Shown: piece after piece, positions 11,221 through 22,388 of the stretch | Layout of the letters: the number at the start of each line of letters is the position of its first letter | How positions within the stretch are numbered: the first letter of the stretch is position 1 | Assembly: GCA_022495995.1 (NCBI GenBank) | Contig: JAFEMH010000524.1 | Location: 1-64,000 of the forward strand | Reading direction: 5' to 3' | DNA from: Adenophora triphylla var. japonica | Lineage: Eukaryota > Streptophyta > Magnoliopsida > Asterales > Campanulaceae | Length of the DNA: 64,000 bases | The notes under the pieces: generated by a model | Databases searched by the model: none | What the model saw: only the letters and a program-made list of their open reading frames with translations | What the model was told of the DNA's origin: nothing | Made by a program: the position numbers and the translations under genes

Positions 11221-12420
11221 CTAAACAAATAAAAGTATATAGAAGAAAAGTCAAAAGAGGGACGGACTGCCCTATATTTATTTTTTAATTTTTTTAAAAA
11301 ATTTTATTGTCTAGAAAACAATATTTTAGCCTTTGTTAATCAGTGGGTTTTTTTAGAAAAAGTTATAGAAAAAAAGATAGAAAAAAACTAAACAAATGAA
11401 AGTATATAGAAGAAAAGTCAAAAGAGGGACGGACTACCCTATATTTATTTTTTAATTTTTAAAAAAAATTTATTGACTAGAAATCAATATTTTAGCCTTT
11501 GTTAATCAGTGGTTTTTTTTAGAAAAAGTTATAGAAAAAAAGATAGAAAAAACTAAACAAATGAAAGTATATAGAAGAAAAGTCAAAAGAGGGACGGACT
11601 ACTCTATATTTATTTTTTATTTTTTAAAAAATTTTTTATTGTCTAGAAAACAATATTTTAGCCTTTGTTAATCAGTGGTTTTTTTTAGAAAAAGTTATAG
11701 AAAAAAAGATAGAAAAAAACTAAACAAATGAAAGTATATAGAAGAAAAGTCAAAAGAGGGACGGACTACCCTATATTTATTTTTTATTTTTTTAAAAAAT
11801 TTTTATTGACTAGAAAACAATATTTTAGCCTTTGTTAATCAGTGGTTTTTTTTATAAAAAGTTATAGAAAAAAAGATAGAAAAAAACTAAACAAATGAAA
11901 GTATATAGAAGAAAAGTCAAAAGAGGGACGGACTACCCTATATTTATTTTTTATTTTTTAAAATTTTTTTATTGACTAGAAAACGATATTTTAGCCTTTG
12001 TTAATCAGTGGTTTTTTTTAGAAAAAGTTATAGAAAAAAAGATAGAAAAAAACTAAACAAATGAAAGTATATAGAAGAAAAGTCAAAAGGGGACGGACTA
12101 CCCTATATTTATTTTTTATTTTTTAAAAAAAAAATTATTGACTAGAAAACAATATTTTAGCCTTTATTAATCAGTGATTTTTTTTAGAAAAAGTTATAAA
12201 AAAAAAGATAGAAAAAAACTAAACAAATGAAAGTATATAGAAGAAAAGTCAAAAGAGGGACGGACTACCCTATATTTATTTTTTATTTTTTTAAAAAATT
12301 TTTATTGACTAGAAAACAATATTTTAGCCTTTGTTAATCAGTGGTTTTTTTTAGAAAAAGTTATATAAAAAAAGATAGAAAAAAACTAAACAAATGAAAG
12401 TATATAGAAGAAAAGTCAAA
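11221..12420. repeat. Tandem array, 165-167 bp unit, about 7.2 copies
   Basis: Units start with CTAAACAAAT at 11221, 11388, 11553, 11720, 11887, 12053, 12219 and 12386; the last is cut after about 35 bp where the subterminal motifs begin. Each unit has a conserved GAGGGACGGACTACCC core and AT-rich flanks. No coding potential. Confidence 0.95.
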
Positions 12421-13002
12421 TTTAGAGACGGTTACTAAATCTGTCTCTAAATTTTAGAGACAGATGTTGAATCTGTCACTAAATTAGAGACGGATTCAAA
12501 AATCTGTCTCTAAATTAGAGACGGGTTAAAATCTGTCTCTAAAGTTTAGAGACGGATTCTGAATCTGTCTCTAATTTAGAGACGGATTCTTAATCTGTCT
12601 CTAATTTAGAGACGGATTCTGAATCTGTCTCTATTTTAGAGACAGATACAAAACCCGTCTCTAAAATTTAGAGACGGAATCTGAATCCGTCTCTAAATTA
12701 GAGACGGAATCTGAATCCGTCTCTATCTAAATTAGAGACGGAATCAGATTTCGTCTCTAAATTAGAGACGGATTCGGATTCCGTCTCTATATTAGAGACG
12801 GATTCAGATTCCGTCTCTGAATTAGAGACGGATTCATATTTCGTCTCTGAATTAGAGACGGAATCTGAATCCGTCTCTAATTTAGAGACGGAATCCGAAT
12901 CCGTCTCTGATTTTTGGTTTTGTCTCTAATCTGTCGCCAAATTAGCTACAGATTTCGTCCGTCTCTAAATTTCCGTCTCTAAATCCGGTTTTCCTTGTAG
13001 TG
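12421..13002. repeat. Right subterminal region of the CACTA element: array of hairpin units
   Basis: About a dozen units of roughly 38-42 bp follow one another, each of the form TTAGAGACGGA, short centre, TCCGTCTCTAA. Each unit is thus an inverted repeat and can fold on itself. The left end carries fewer copies of the same words. The array runs up to the terminal inverted repeat. Confidence 0.88.
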
Positions 13003-13009
13003 GTTGGAA

Positions 13010-13640
13010 GTGACACCGTTTCCCATACACACCTACTCTCCGCTGATAGGAGTGTACGACGAAAAGCAAAATCTATCAGCACATATGTGGTGGGTAGCTC
13101 CAGTGTCTATCCACCATTTATTACCGGTGTCTTCGAAATTTGCTAAGGTGGCTTCAAAGGTTTCACACACCATTGCTTCTAAATCAAGCCCATTCGGCCT
13201 TTCAATAATGGTGGCTTGATTTCTGGAGTCGGTCTCTTGAATCTTGTAGACCCGTTCCAATGAGTTCCATAACTCCTTGGCTATCTCCACGAAACAGTAC
13301 TAATTGTATAGGGCTTTACTTAGCCCACTCAATATGTACATTTTACAAATGAGATTTCCATGATTCCATGCCTGTGGCTATCCGTCCTTGCGGATCTGAA
13401 TCATCATCCCGACTAGCGGGGATACCCTTTTCAACGAACATCTTCAAACTGAGGTTGGTTAAGAGGTACAACATCTCTTGTTGCCAGCTTTTGAAGTCCG
13501 CACCTCCGAACTTCGTTGTTTTCTTGCCAAGTGATGGATAATTCTGAACCGGAGCGGGCACAACAATCTGGCTCGTTGCATTTGTCTGATGAGGGTGGAT
13601 AACCCCGAACAACTGAGAGGTTTTATTTCCAGCCGATATT
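13010..13640 (-). pseudogene. Copia-1 gag and protease remnant, copy A
   Basis: The minus strand encodes a copia gag start (PAPVQNYPSLGKKTTKFGG, near 13560-13500) and, after a stop and frame change, LWNSLERVYK joined within about 40 residues to the protease motif WWIDTGATHHIC (near 13090). The gag CCHC zinc knuckle that normally lies between them is absent, so an internal deletion fused gag to protease; copy B shows the same join. The gag start codon seen in copy B (56042-56044) reads ACG here. Confidence 0.82.
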
Positions 13641-13672
13641 TCCTTAAGAAAACGTAAATTACTTCTTACAAT

Positions 13673-14726
13673 TGTTAGGAAAATTATAACGGAAATTCGA
13701 AAAGGCTTTCTTTTGGAAATAATTGAAAAATAACAAAACCGGGGAAATAAATAAAAATCGGAAAAACTTAAACCGGGAATGCAGAGAGTCGAGGCTTGTG
13801 TTAGACACAATCTAGGTAAGAAGTAATTGCCCCGCACTGGTGCTAATCTAAGCATCGACAATCTTCTCGTAAGATGCAACGACTTTAACTGTCGTTAATA
13901 GAAGCACTCCAAATTAACGACTTCGACGAACAAATCTAAGTATTTGGAACTTCTGGACTTGAAAGGAATCTTATGCTTCAATATGCTCTACTAGTCTATT
14001 GGATTTTTGATGACTGACTGAATGAATGAAATTGTCAAACCAGGGGGGGACTATTTATAGTTAATGAAGAGTTAAGGTGCCTCTTTGGAATAACCACTAT
14101 TGGTACCCTAGAATCCCAAAGTTGGATTAGATCGCATTGTAGGGAGGAGATCTGCTGGAGCAACCCAGCCATTCGAAATGAAATTGTTAAACTAGGGGGG
14201 GCTATTTATAGTTAATGAAGAGTTAAGGTGCCTCTTTGGAATAACCACTATTGGTACCCGGTGGAATCCCAGCCGTCAGATTAGATCAGATTGTAGGGAG
14301 GAGATCTGCTGGAGCAACCCAGCCATTCGAAGAGGCGCGGGTCGTCCCTTATCCGATCCATGACTGCTCGAATGGGCACGAACCAAGTTCAGTGAACCTG
14401 ACCTTCCCATACTGGCGTGCTAATCCAATCGAGCCTAGGCCCATGCCACCGGCCCACTACCAACTGGATTGGCCAAGTCGAACCACCATGCACACCTAGA
14501 CTGAACCAAGCCAAAGACGCCCGAATCGAACCACTTAGCCTCGGCCTGGACCGCCATCGAACCTATCTTCGTCAAAAGTTTAAGGCTCCACAGCTCCCAG
14601 CGAAGTGCAAAGTGTGCGCCTCAAAGCACCCATTGTGACCTTTGCGGGCTTCGCGCGCTTCGCTGTTGTGGTCCAAATTGAGCTAGTGTAAATGAAACCC
14701 ATTTGAAAAATTAGGTCAAAACTTGG
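13673..14726 (-). repeat. 5' LTR of copia-1, copy A, truncated and internally duplicated
   Basis: It begins TGTTAGGAAAATTATAACG on the plus strand, matching the left LTR. It lacks the LTR middle after GAGCTAGTGTAAATG near 14690 and stops at GTCAAAACTTGG without the terminal CCAACA. A roughly 155 bp segment containing the TATA box is repeated in tandem (about 14027-14177 and 14178-14330), giving CTATAAATAG on the minus strand at both 14051-14060 and 14202-14211. Confidence 0.85.
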
Positions 14727-15580
14727 TGATAAAAGAGAAAATTCATTTGAAAATTAGGAGTATCTTTGGTGATAAAAGAGAAAATTCACGAGTTTTTTTC
14801 TGTGTGTGTGTGATGAAAGCTAGATTATGCTAATTTCTATTCTACATTTTTACATTTTTTTTTATATATATACTCTTTTTTTGATACATTGTATGTATTC
14901 TATTAGAAAACATTTTAAATAGATTGATAAGTGTATATTATGACTATGAGAAAATTATGAGTTAACTTTGGATTCCCTATTAGTTTAAGTGGTTCTTATA
15001 TAAATTCTTATTGTATCCGTCCCAAAATATCATTTTAAGAGATTTTATATTTTGAATGATGCTTTTGTCCTTTTTTGTTTTCTATTTCTTAGAAAATTAT
15101 CTTCATTTTTATTTGTTTAATTTGTGTATTTACTTGTTTAGTTTTGATCTTTTCTTTGTTTTTTATCTAGGTTTTGATTTGGAGTTTTATGATCCTTCAT
15201 CGTTAAGGCAACGTCGATGTCAAAACAATCATATATTTGAATGGAAGCTAAAGGAAAATTGAGAAAACGAACAAATGAATACTTATAATTATAGTTTGAA
15301 TAGTTTCAATAATGATGTATATAGGCATGATAGATGCATACAACACTCACAACAATTTTCACTCACAATGTGACAACCACAAATAGAAATATTTTATTTA
15401 ATGAGGCTCACTTTCACAATCACAACAATTTTCACTCATTACTCTCTACTCACTTTCTCTCTCCTGCCCCACTTTTCATACTCACAGCACTCAATACGCT
15501 GACACTTTTTATAAATCCCTGTACACAGCCCAAAAATTTTATTTCGAGTGGGACGTAGGGTGTATGATTTTCATTAATCG
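14727..15580. other. Spacer with weak coding-like islet and Stowaway-like trace
   Basis: A TGTATCCGTCCCAAAATA word near 15013 resembles a Stowaway MITE end. At 15168-15262 a short frame (GFDLEFYDPSSLRQRRCQNN...) follows TTTTTTATCTAG, which looks like a splice acceptor, and ends in TGA. It could be an exon relic but the family is not recognised. The same sequence is at 57660-57759 in copy B. Confidence 0.35.
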
Positions 15581-16892
15581 CGAAACTATTGAGAAAAAGT
15601 TCAAATTAGAATATCAATCAAGAGATTTCCTTAAAACTCGTTGCAAATACTTTATTTATAAAACACAATTTTAGTAAGCTCAATTATTAGATTACTCAGT
15701 AATCATGATATTTAGCAATAATCTATCCAGAACTTAAAATGAAGGTAGAGATGGTATCACGTCATTTTTAAAAGATTGTTTATAGTTTGAATATTTATGT
15801 AACTTTACAAATATATGTATTTGTATAGTCAAACTTCCAAATATTTAAAAATAATATGTTATAAATATATTTGCATGTAATAAGTCCTAAAAGAAGATAA
15901 AATATTGGGTAATAGGTACTTAAAGAGATGGAACTTGAAATTCTCAAAAGTCTCATAATTTATTTTTATTAATATAATTTAAATATTAAGTGATAATAAA
16001 ATCAAATGTTATTATATGATTATGATTATTATTATTATTTTTAACAAAAAAGTTTCAATGAGTATAAGTTCATGCAATATTTTTTAAAAGTAGATGAAGC
16101 ATTAGGTGAAACAATGTTTAGATTATCAAAAGTGTCTTCATTATGAATCAAATTATATTAAAAATAAAAACATGTAATAAATATATGTGTATCTGATAGA
16201 TCGCTAAAAAGTTGGAACATTGTATAAAATAAATTTGAGAATATTTAAAGTCTTCTAATTTTTAAAATATGTACATGTAATAACTCCTAAGGAAACATAA
16301 AACTTAAGTTAAATGAGTTTAGTATTATCAAAATACTAATAATATTTAACTAATACAACTTAAATATCAAATAATGAAAAGGCAAACTCATCATGTATTA
16401 AAAGAACTAAAAGAATATTTCTTAATAAACATAAGTGCATCTAATAAGTCGTAAGAGAAGATAAAATTTGAAATTATCAAAAGTCACAAACTTTAAGGTT
16501 TGGAATATTAAAAGTCTCTTCATCATATATCACAATAATTTAAATACAAAAATATGTAATAAATATAAGTGTTTCTAAGACGTCCTAGAGAAGATGGATC
16601 ATTGAGTAACAAAAATTTGAGATTATAAAAAATCTATTAATATATATTATTAATGTAACTTAACTTAAATAATTGAATATGTTAAATTATATGAAATAAA
16701 AAGTTAGATTTATGAAAATTATTATTTATTTTACAAAAAAAAACCAGTAACTATATGTTTATGTAATAAGTCCTAAAATGAGAAGAATCATTAGGTGAAA
16801 TAATATTTTGATTATCAAAAGTATCTTCTTTATGAATCAAATTAAATTAAAAATTAAAAGATGTAATATATGTATATATATATATATACATG

Positions 16893-16966
<74 letters not shown>

Positions 16967-16967
16967 T

Positions 16968-17000
<33 letters not shown>

Positions 17001-17700
17001 ATATAATAAGTTCCTAAAAGATGGATATTAGGTACAATAACTTTGAGATTATCAAAAGTTATTAATGAAACTTTGTTTAAATAAATTGAATATAATATGA
17101 AATCAAAGTTAGATCCATCATGAATTAACTTTATTTTTTTTATTAAATATACATGTTGTAACTTTTAAAGGAATATAAAACTTAAGTTGAATAAGTTTGA
17201 GATTATCAAAATACTCATATTTTGATTTAATTAGAACTTCAACGGCAAATAATGAAGAGGCAAACTCATCGTACATTAAAACAACTAAAAGAACACTATA
17301 CAATAAATATAATTGGTAATACGTCATAAAAGAAGATGAAACTTGGATTTTCACAAGTCTCATAATTTAATTTAAGTAATACTGTATAACTTAAGTATCA
17401 AGTGAATTTTAAATGATAAAAAATCAAAAGATAGATTTATCAATATTTTTATTATATTACTCAAAAAGTCCAATACATTGATGTACCTAAAAGAAAATAT
17501 ATGAAACATTAGGTGAAATATTGTTGAAATTATAAAAAGTCTCTTAACTTCCGTTTTATTAATATAGTTTTCATGTTACGTGAACTTAATGTGATTTGAA
17601 ATTAATAGCAAAAATTATTTTCATTTAAATTAATTCTTTCATTAAGAATGCGTACTAAATATACTGACAACTAAAAAACATTATGTAATAAATATAAATG
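15580..17700. repeat. Degenerate tandem repeats (~120-190 bp unit), AT-rich
   Basis: The theme TAATAAGTCCTAAAAGAAGAT, then ATTAGGTGAAATA, then GAGATTATCAAAAGTCTC, then TTAATATAACTTAAATAT, then AATCAAAAGTTAGAT recurs about a dozen times in the same orientation with much drift (ATTATCAAAAGT-like words near 15941, 16116, 16325, 16472, 16808, 17045, 17204, 17350, 17525). It is present in both copies, and one unit also occurs alone at about 34528-34590. No coding potential. Confidence 0.75.
16866..16999. repeat. AT/GT compound microsatellite, copy A
   Basis: (TA)n interrupted by CATG and CATA, followed by (GT)n, about 134 bp. The same locus in copy B is about 330 bp. Confidence 0.95.
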
Positions 17701-17739
17701 CATCTAATCTATACTAGACTAAAAACACAAGCCTTCCTA

Positions 17740-17990
17740 TAATTGGCAAAAGCCCGCCCATTCCTATCCACATCAAAGCCATCAAAAATGGAAATACTCA
17801 GCAACGGCGTTTTGGGTTTCAACCACAATGTCCACATTTGTCATGTAGTGGAAAACCGGGTAAATCAAAAATGGAAATACTCAGCAACGGCGTTTTGAGT
17901 GGGCTTTAAAGCTCCTTCTTGCTTGCTGTTATTCACTATTCCGGCCACCCTCCACATGCTTAGCTCCACATCATACAAACAAACAATGAA
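17740..17990 (+). pseudogene. Host-like exon fragment, internally deleted (copy A)
   Basis: This corresponds to 60452-60990 in copy B. The start ATGGAAATACTCAGC is kept near 17786, but after GAAAACCGGGTAA the next ~270 bp of copy B are missing. They are replaced by a second copy of the nearby segment ATCAAAAATGGAAATACTCA... (about 17862-17896), after which the sequence rejoins copy B at GAGTGGGCTTTAAAGC. A further deletion of about 39 bp at a shared ATGCT lies near 17950. Gene family not recognised. Confidence 0.6.
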
Positions 17991-18250
17991 TTTTCTTAAG
18001 TAGCAACATATACCAAAGTTTATCATGAAACAAACTTGATAAATATGAGGGTTGCTTATTTTGGGGGAATGATATAAACAACTAAGTAACAATATGAAGA
18101 ATTGAGATAAATTATGAATGCAATTAGTTTGACAACTTCAAATTTGGGTTTCTCCAAGGAACAATGTGAATATAAATAAAATATTTGAGAACAAGAATCC
18201 ATGAATGATTTGATGCAATAAAGCTTAAGTAACAAAAAATAGTTCGATGG
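17991..18250. other. Spacer, nothing recognised
   Basis: AT-rich sequence shared with 60991-61220. It may include the decayed 3' end of copia-3, but no LTR boundary is visible. Confidence 0.45.
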
Positions 18251-18329
18251 GGATTAGAAGATTCAGGCTAAAGAACAAAAAATACTTGACATTCAAAGTT
18301 GCATTGACTTCGATAGTTTCGGGAATTTG

Positions 18330-19916
18330 AATTTTCAATAAGTAGATCATCCATTTCTGAAGGGAAGAAAATCTCTCAAAATCCAAAGCATTGGTAAAGA
18401 TATCAGCAAGTTGATCTTTTTTTGCAATATGATCAAGGGTAATGATTCTTTGTTAAACAAGATCTCTTATAAAGTGTTGCCTAATATCTATGTGGTTTGT
18501 ATGGGAGTGTTGTACATGATTCTTGGCAATATCTTTGGAAATAATGTTATCACAAAATATGGTTATTGTTTCAATTTCCAATCCATAATCCTTTATCATT
18601 TGGTTCATTCACAACAGCTTGTGTACAACAACTACTTACTGCCACATATTCGTATTCGGTAGTAGACAAAGAAACACAGTTTTGTTTCTTACTAAACCAA
18701 GACACTAGATTATTCCCTAGGTAGAAACACCCTCCAGTGGTGCTCTTTCTTTCATCCGTATTCCAAGTGATTGGTATCCCCAACATACCTAATAATTCTA
18801 CAGCCTTTAGGTGCGATACCTTGGGGTCAGCTTGATACCTTGCATATAGGCACACATTGAACATTATATCAGGTCTTCTATCCATGAGATATAGCAAGCT
18901 TCCTATCATACTCCTGTAGAGGGTGTGATCAATACTCTCACCTTTCTCATCTTTACAAAGCTTTTGAGATGATCCCATAAAAGCTTTTAAATTAGATGCA
19001 ATGTGAAGCCCAAATTTCTTTACCAAATTCTTTTCATACTTGGATTATGAAACTGACATTCCCTCTTTTTGGTTTGAACAATTTGTAGACCAAGAAAGAA
19101 TTTTAGTTCCCCAACCATACTCATTTCGAATGTGAAAGTCATACTTTTAACAAACATTTCAAGTAAATCATTAGAAGTAGAACAAAAAACTATGTCATTC
19201 ATATAGATTTGAGCAACAAGTATGCCCCTTTTATTTCTTAATACAAATAATGTCTTATCAACCTCTCCTCTTTTAAACCCAAGTTGAACTAGGTGCTCTG
19301 TCAGTCTACCATACCAAGCTCGTGGGGATTGTTTGAGACCATGGAGCGCCTTTTTCAACTTATAAACATAATTTGGTTTCGAGGTGTCCTCAAACCCTTT
19401 AGGCTGTTCAACAAAAGTTTCCTCATTTAAAATACCATTTAAGAACACACTCTTTTCATCCATTTGGTGTAGATTGATTTTTAAGTAGCATGCAATAGCT
19501 AATAGCAACCTGATTAACTCAATGCGGGCTACATAGGTAAATGTTTCATCAAAATCCACCCCTTCCATCCGAGTGTAGCCCTGAGCCACCAAACGTGATT
19601 TGTTCCTTGTTATATTGCCTTGTTCATCAGATTTATTCTAAAAGATCCATTTAGTCCCAATCACATTGATGTGAAAGGGCCTAGGAACTAAGAACCACAA
19701 ATCATTTTTGTCAAACTGGATTAACTTCTATTGCATGGCATTAATCCAAGTTTCATCTTTGAAGGCTTCCATTTCATTCGTTGGCTCATAATTAGCAACA
19801 AAACAACAAGAGTTTACCTGATGGTACATAGATTGTACATATACCAAATCTGCAAGGTCACGGTAGTTGATCTTTTTCCTCTTACTTTCATTCTTCATCC
19901 ACTTCCCCTGTGACAT
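18330..19916 (-). pseudogene. Copia-3 reverse transcriptase and RNase H, copy A
   Basis: The minus strand reads MVAQGYTRMEGVDFDETF, then QMDEKSVFLNG, KALHGLKQSPRAWYGRL and the polymerase core IYMNDIVFCS. The canonical YVDD is therefore YMND, with the first catalytic aspartate lost. After a stop and frameshift near 19025, RNase H follows (SMIGSLLYLMDRRPDIMF, STTGGCFYLG, SLSTTEYEYVAVSSCC). RT and RNase H convert genomic RNA into cDNA in intact copia elements; this copy cannot. Confidence 0.87.
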
Positions 19917-20409
19917 GGGATGTGCTGTGATTTCCTTGTATTCTGGATGGTATGTCTCTTTCTCTACTTACTTCACTTCTATCGGTTTCAGAATTTGAAC
20001 CTTGTTCTTCAGTTGTCTGATCGCTTGTGTTGTCAGTTGTCTGAGCAACTGGTTGCACAACTGTCTGAACAGGTGGTTGTTCTGCAGTTACCTCAATTAT
20101 TCCTAGTTCAGATTCATCATTAATTAGATCCAGTTCCCAAGTGCAACCTGTAACATCATCCTCAACTGTTTTGACATTTAGATCAGTAGCATCATCGAAA
20201 ACAACATTTATGGATTCCATTTTTGGTTTTGAGATTGTATACTCTGTATGCCCTACTGTTAGTTGAGTATACAATGAAGATAACTTTATCACTTTTGGAA
20301 TCAAATTTGGAGAGATACTCACGGTCATTCATGATGTAGCAGATGCACCAAAAAACATGAAAGTATTTGACCGTGGATTTCTTTCCAAGTAAGATTTCAT
20401 AGGGAGTCA

Positions 20410-21137
20410 TGGTACTTCCAATTCATAGAAAGACACGATTTCCTACATGACATGCTGTGTTCACAGCTTTTGCCCAAAACTTTTTAGATAGATTTTTAAA
20501 GCTTAACATTACTCTAGCCTTTTCTTATAATGTGCGATTTTTCCTTTACACTACCCCATTTTGTTGAGAGGTTTTAGGGGCTAAGAACTCAAGAGTTATC
20601 CCCTTTGAATCGCAAAATGATGAAAAAGTGGCATTTTCAAATTCGGTACCATGATCGGACTTGACTCTAACAACTTTCAGACCATATAAGTTTTTGACAC
20701 TTTTGTACCAAATTTTGAATTCATCATTGGTGTTGGATTTTTCTCTTAGAAAAATTACCCATATGTATCTAGAAAAATCGTCAACACTCACAAAATAGTA
20801 TTTATTTCAAGACATACTTTCAACTTCTATGGGACCATTAGGTCGGTATGATCATTTCAAGACACCTTGATGTTCCACAATTTTGAACCTTCGTATGGCT
20901 TGATTTGGTTTGTTTCCCTTTTTGACAAGACCCACACACACTTATCTTCTTCAAGTCCAATTTGGACAAATATTTAGCTTCCCCAAATCTTATTAACTCA
21001 CTGATTTTTCTTTCAATGGCATGACCAAGCTTTTGATGCCAGATTGTAGTCTCATCCATTTTAGTGGAAAGATAGGACAAGTTACTATCAACCTTGTAGA
21101 AGTTATCAGAGGATCGAACACCTGTTAAAACACACAC
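20410..21137 (-). pseudogene. Copia-3 integrase, copy A
   Basis: The minus strand shows the pre-integrase finger (WHQKLGHAIERKISEL ... CGSCQKGKQTKSSH) and the integrase core: SVDDFSRYIWVIFL with its Asp, then VRVKSDHGTEFENATF with the second Asp, then LEFLAPKTSQQNGVV before a stop where the catalytic Glu region should continue. Two further stops separate these blocks. Confidence 0.85.
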
Positions 21138-21227
21138 ATTTCTATTATTAAATACTTCAAATCTGGACTTGTCGAATTTAACAAATAAGTCATCATCACA
21201 CAGTTGACTTATGCTTATCAGATTTGC

Positions 21228-21467
21228 CTATAGTCCATCAACATGCAGGACATTATGTAACTTAGGCAAACCTGATACACTCAACGTACCATTGCCAATG
21301 ATCATACCTTGGGCTCCTCCACCGAAGTTGACATTCCTACCTTTGAATGGTGTGTAGTCGTTAATGTTCTCATGTGCCCAAATCATGTGGCAGGAACAGC
21401 CACTGTCAAAGTAATAGGATCCTTCAACACTACTCTTAAAAGAGGTGAAGGCCACCTGACAATTCAT
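21228..21467 (-). pseudogene. Copia-3 aspartic protease remnant, copy A
   Basis: SYYFDSGCSCHMIWAHE matches the copia protease active-site region (usually DSGCSRHMTG) followed by the NVNFGGGAQG...GNGTLSVSG segment. The active-site Asp is present; adjacent residues are altered. Confidence 0.8.
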
Positions 21468-21835
21468 GGTTTCTTTCCTTACCCAGGCAGTTCTTGTTCC
21501 AGCTTTGGGTTGTCTGTACAGTTATGTGTTCAGTTGTTCGCACAACTGTCTGCCCAAGTGTCCACTAATCTATTCAAGGCCAAGTTCATGTTTCAGTTTG
21601 TAAAAATATGGACGAATATGACCTGAAGCAAAACAGTGATGACATACATACCTCCTTTTCCTGTATTTTCTGCTTACCACAGGAAATTGATGGTTAATGG
21701 ATGGAACATTTTGAACCTTTTGAACTTTTGAAGTTCTTTCTTATTCTTTTAAAAAAACAGCATCTACCTAGCCAATTACTGATTTTTCTTGGTTTCCCAT
21801 TTTCAAAAATTCTTCTAACTTAGCTTTGCCTTTGT

Positions 21836-22388
21836 TCAGCTTCGATAGATTTTCTGTTTCTTTATCAAGATTTGTTTTGTATTTTTCACATTCCATATCT
21901 TTCTTTGTGAGCAAACTTCTAATTTGGCTATGGGGTCATTTTGAGAATCACTTTCTTTTGACAAACTTTCAACCTCAGATTTCAGTTTAAGATTTTCTAC
22001 AGTTAGTTTCTCATTTACCTGTTTAAATACCTTAATTTGCTCTATTCGCTTGGCCCATTCGGTGTGGAGTTCAATATAGGTAATGTGCAAATCCTCATAG
22101 GTAGCACACTCTTCTTCTGCTGGATCATTGTTTGTTTCACCATATAGACATATTTGCTGTCTGATCGTCATCGTCAGAGTCACTCAATATCACAGAGAAA
22201 CTCATTCCTCGCTTCTTAAGAGTGTTAGCACACTCATTTGCGTAATGTCTGTAACCTTTGCAAGCCCTGCATTGAATTGAATCAATGGACTTCTTGCCTT
22301 CAGGCATATGCTTTTTTGCTACATTTTCCCTTTTGAATGATTCAACCGTGGAAGGAGATGGGGGTGCCAAATTAGGAAAATTTGTCAA
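21836..22388 (-). pseudogene. Copia-3 gag C-terminal part
   Basis: CRACKGYRHYANEC is a CX2CX4HX4C nucleocapsid zinc knuckle, followed by an acidic LSDSDDDD stretch. After a frame change comes a charged region predicted as coiled coil (EQIKVFKQVNEKLTVENLKL). The N-terminal gag domain is absent upstream of 22388. Only this copy is inside the window. Confidence 0.82.

Larger units (their letters stand above)
7608..13002. mobile_element. Non-autonomous CACTA (En/Spm-type) transposon, 5,395 bp
   Basis: The ends are CACTACAAGGAAAA and its inverse TTTTCCTTGTAGTG. The 3 bp target GTT is duplicated at 7605-7607 and 13003-13005. Copy B has a single GTT at the equivalent site (near 55475), so this is an insertion made after the duplication. 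Both ends carry dense subterminal inverted motifs. No transposase reading frame is present. The interior holds, in order, an AT-rich stretch, a GC/GA-rich block (8243-9337), a second AT-rich block, telomere-like satellite (10140-11220) and a 166 bp tandem array (11221-12420). It would depend on transposase from elsewhere. Confidence 0.95.
2966..14726 (-). mobile_element. Ty1/copia retrotransposon copia-1 (copy A), split by a CACTA element
   Basis: The order read on the minus strand is 5' LTR (14726-13673), gag/protease remnant, integrase, reverse transcriptase, RNase H, polypurine stretch, 3' LTR (4184-2966). Protease-integrase-RT-RNaseH is the Ty1/copia order. The 5' LTR lacks its outer end, so no flanking target duplication can be tested. 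The CACTA element at 7608-13002 sits inside the protease/integrase coding region. The same element without the CACTA is at 50818-57222. Coding is broken by stops and frameshifts shared with copy B plus extra ones only here, so the element cannot move on its own. Confidence 0.92.
1..21013. repeat. Tandem segmental duplication, copy A
   Basis: This stretch is collinear with 35784-64000 in direct orientation; base 1 aligns to 35784 and base 21013 to 64000. Both ends seen here are imposed by the window, so the true unit may be longer. Shared content in order: germin-like gene, minus-strand copia-1, AT-rich degenerate repeats, host-like exon fragment, decayed copia-3. Copy A differs by an LTR-like insertion (988-1339), a CACTA element (7608-13002), a truncated germin gene and several small deletions. 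By eye, identity is very high from 13003 to 21013 and lower, with many micro-indels, from about 1340 to 7500. Confidence 0.95.
18250..22388 (-). mobile_element. Decayed SIRE-type Ty1/copia element copia-3 (copy A)
   Basis: The minus-strand order is gag zinc knuckle and coiled coil (22388-21836), protease (21467-21228), GAG-pre-integrase and integrase (21137-20410), spacer (20410-19888), RT (19916-19020), RNase H (19026-18330). A coiled coil after the CCHC knuckle and a VDDATD-type acidic stretch after integrase suggest the SIRE/Maximus lineage. The N-terminal half of gag is missing and no clear LTR pair was found, so both boundaries are approximate. The left part is repeated at 61230-64000. 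Confidence 0.8.

Noticed and set aside
12421..13002. CRISPR-like regularly spaced repeats
   Set aside because: Units are inverted motifs abutting a CACTA terminal repeat in a plant genome; there are no spacers and no cas genes.
21309..21626. Plus-strand frame of 105 codons in copia-3
   Set aside because: Opposite strand of the protease remnant; no independent support.
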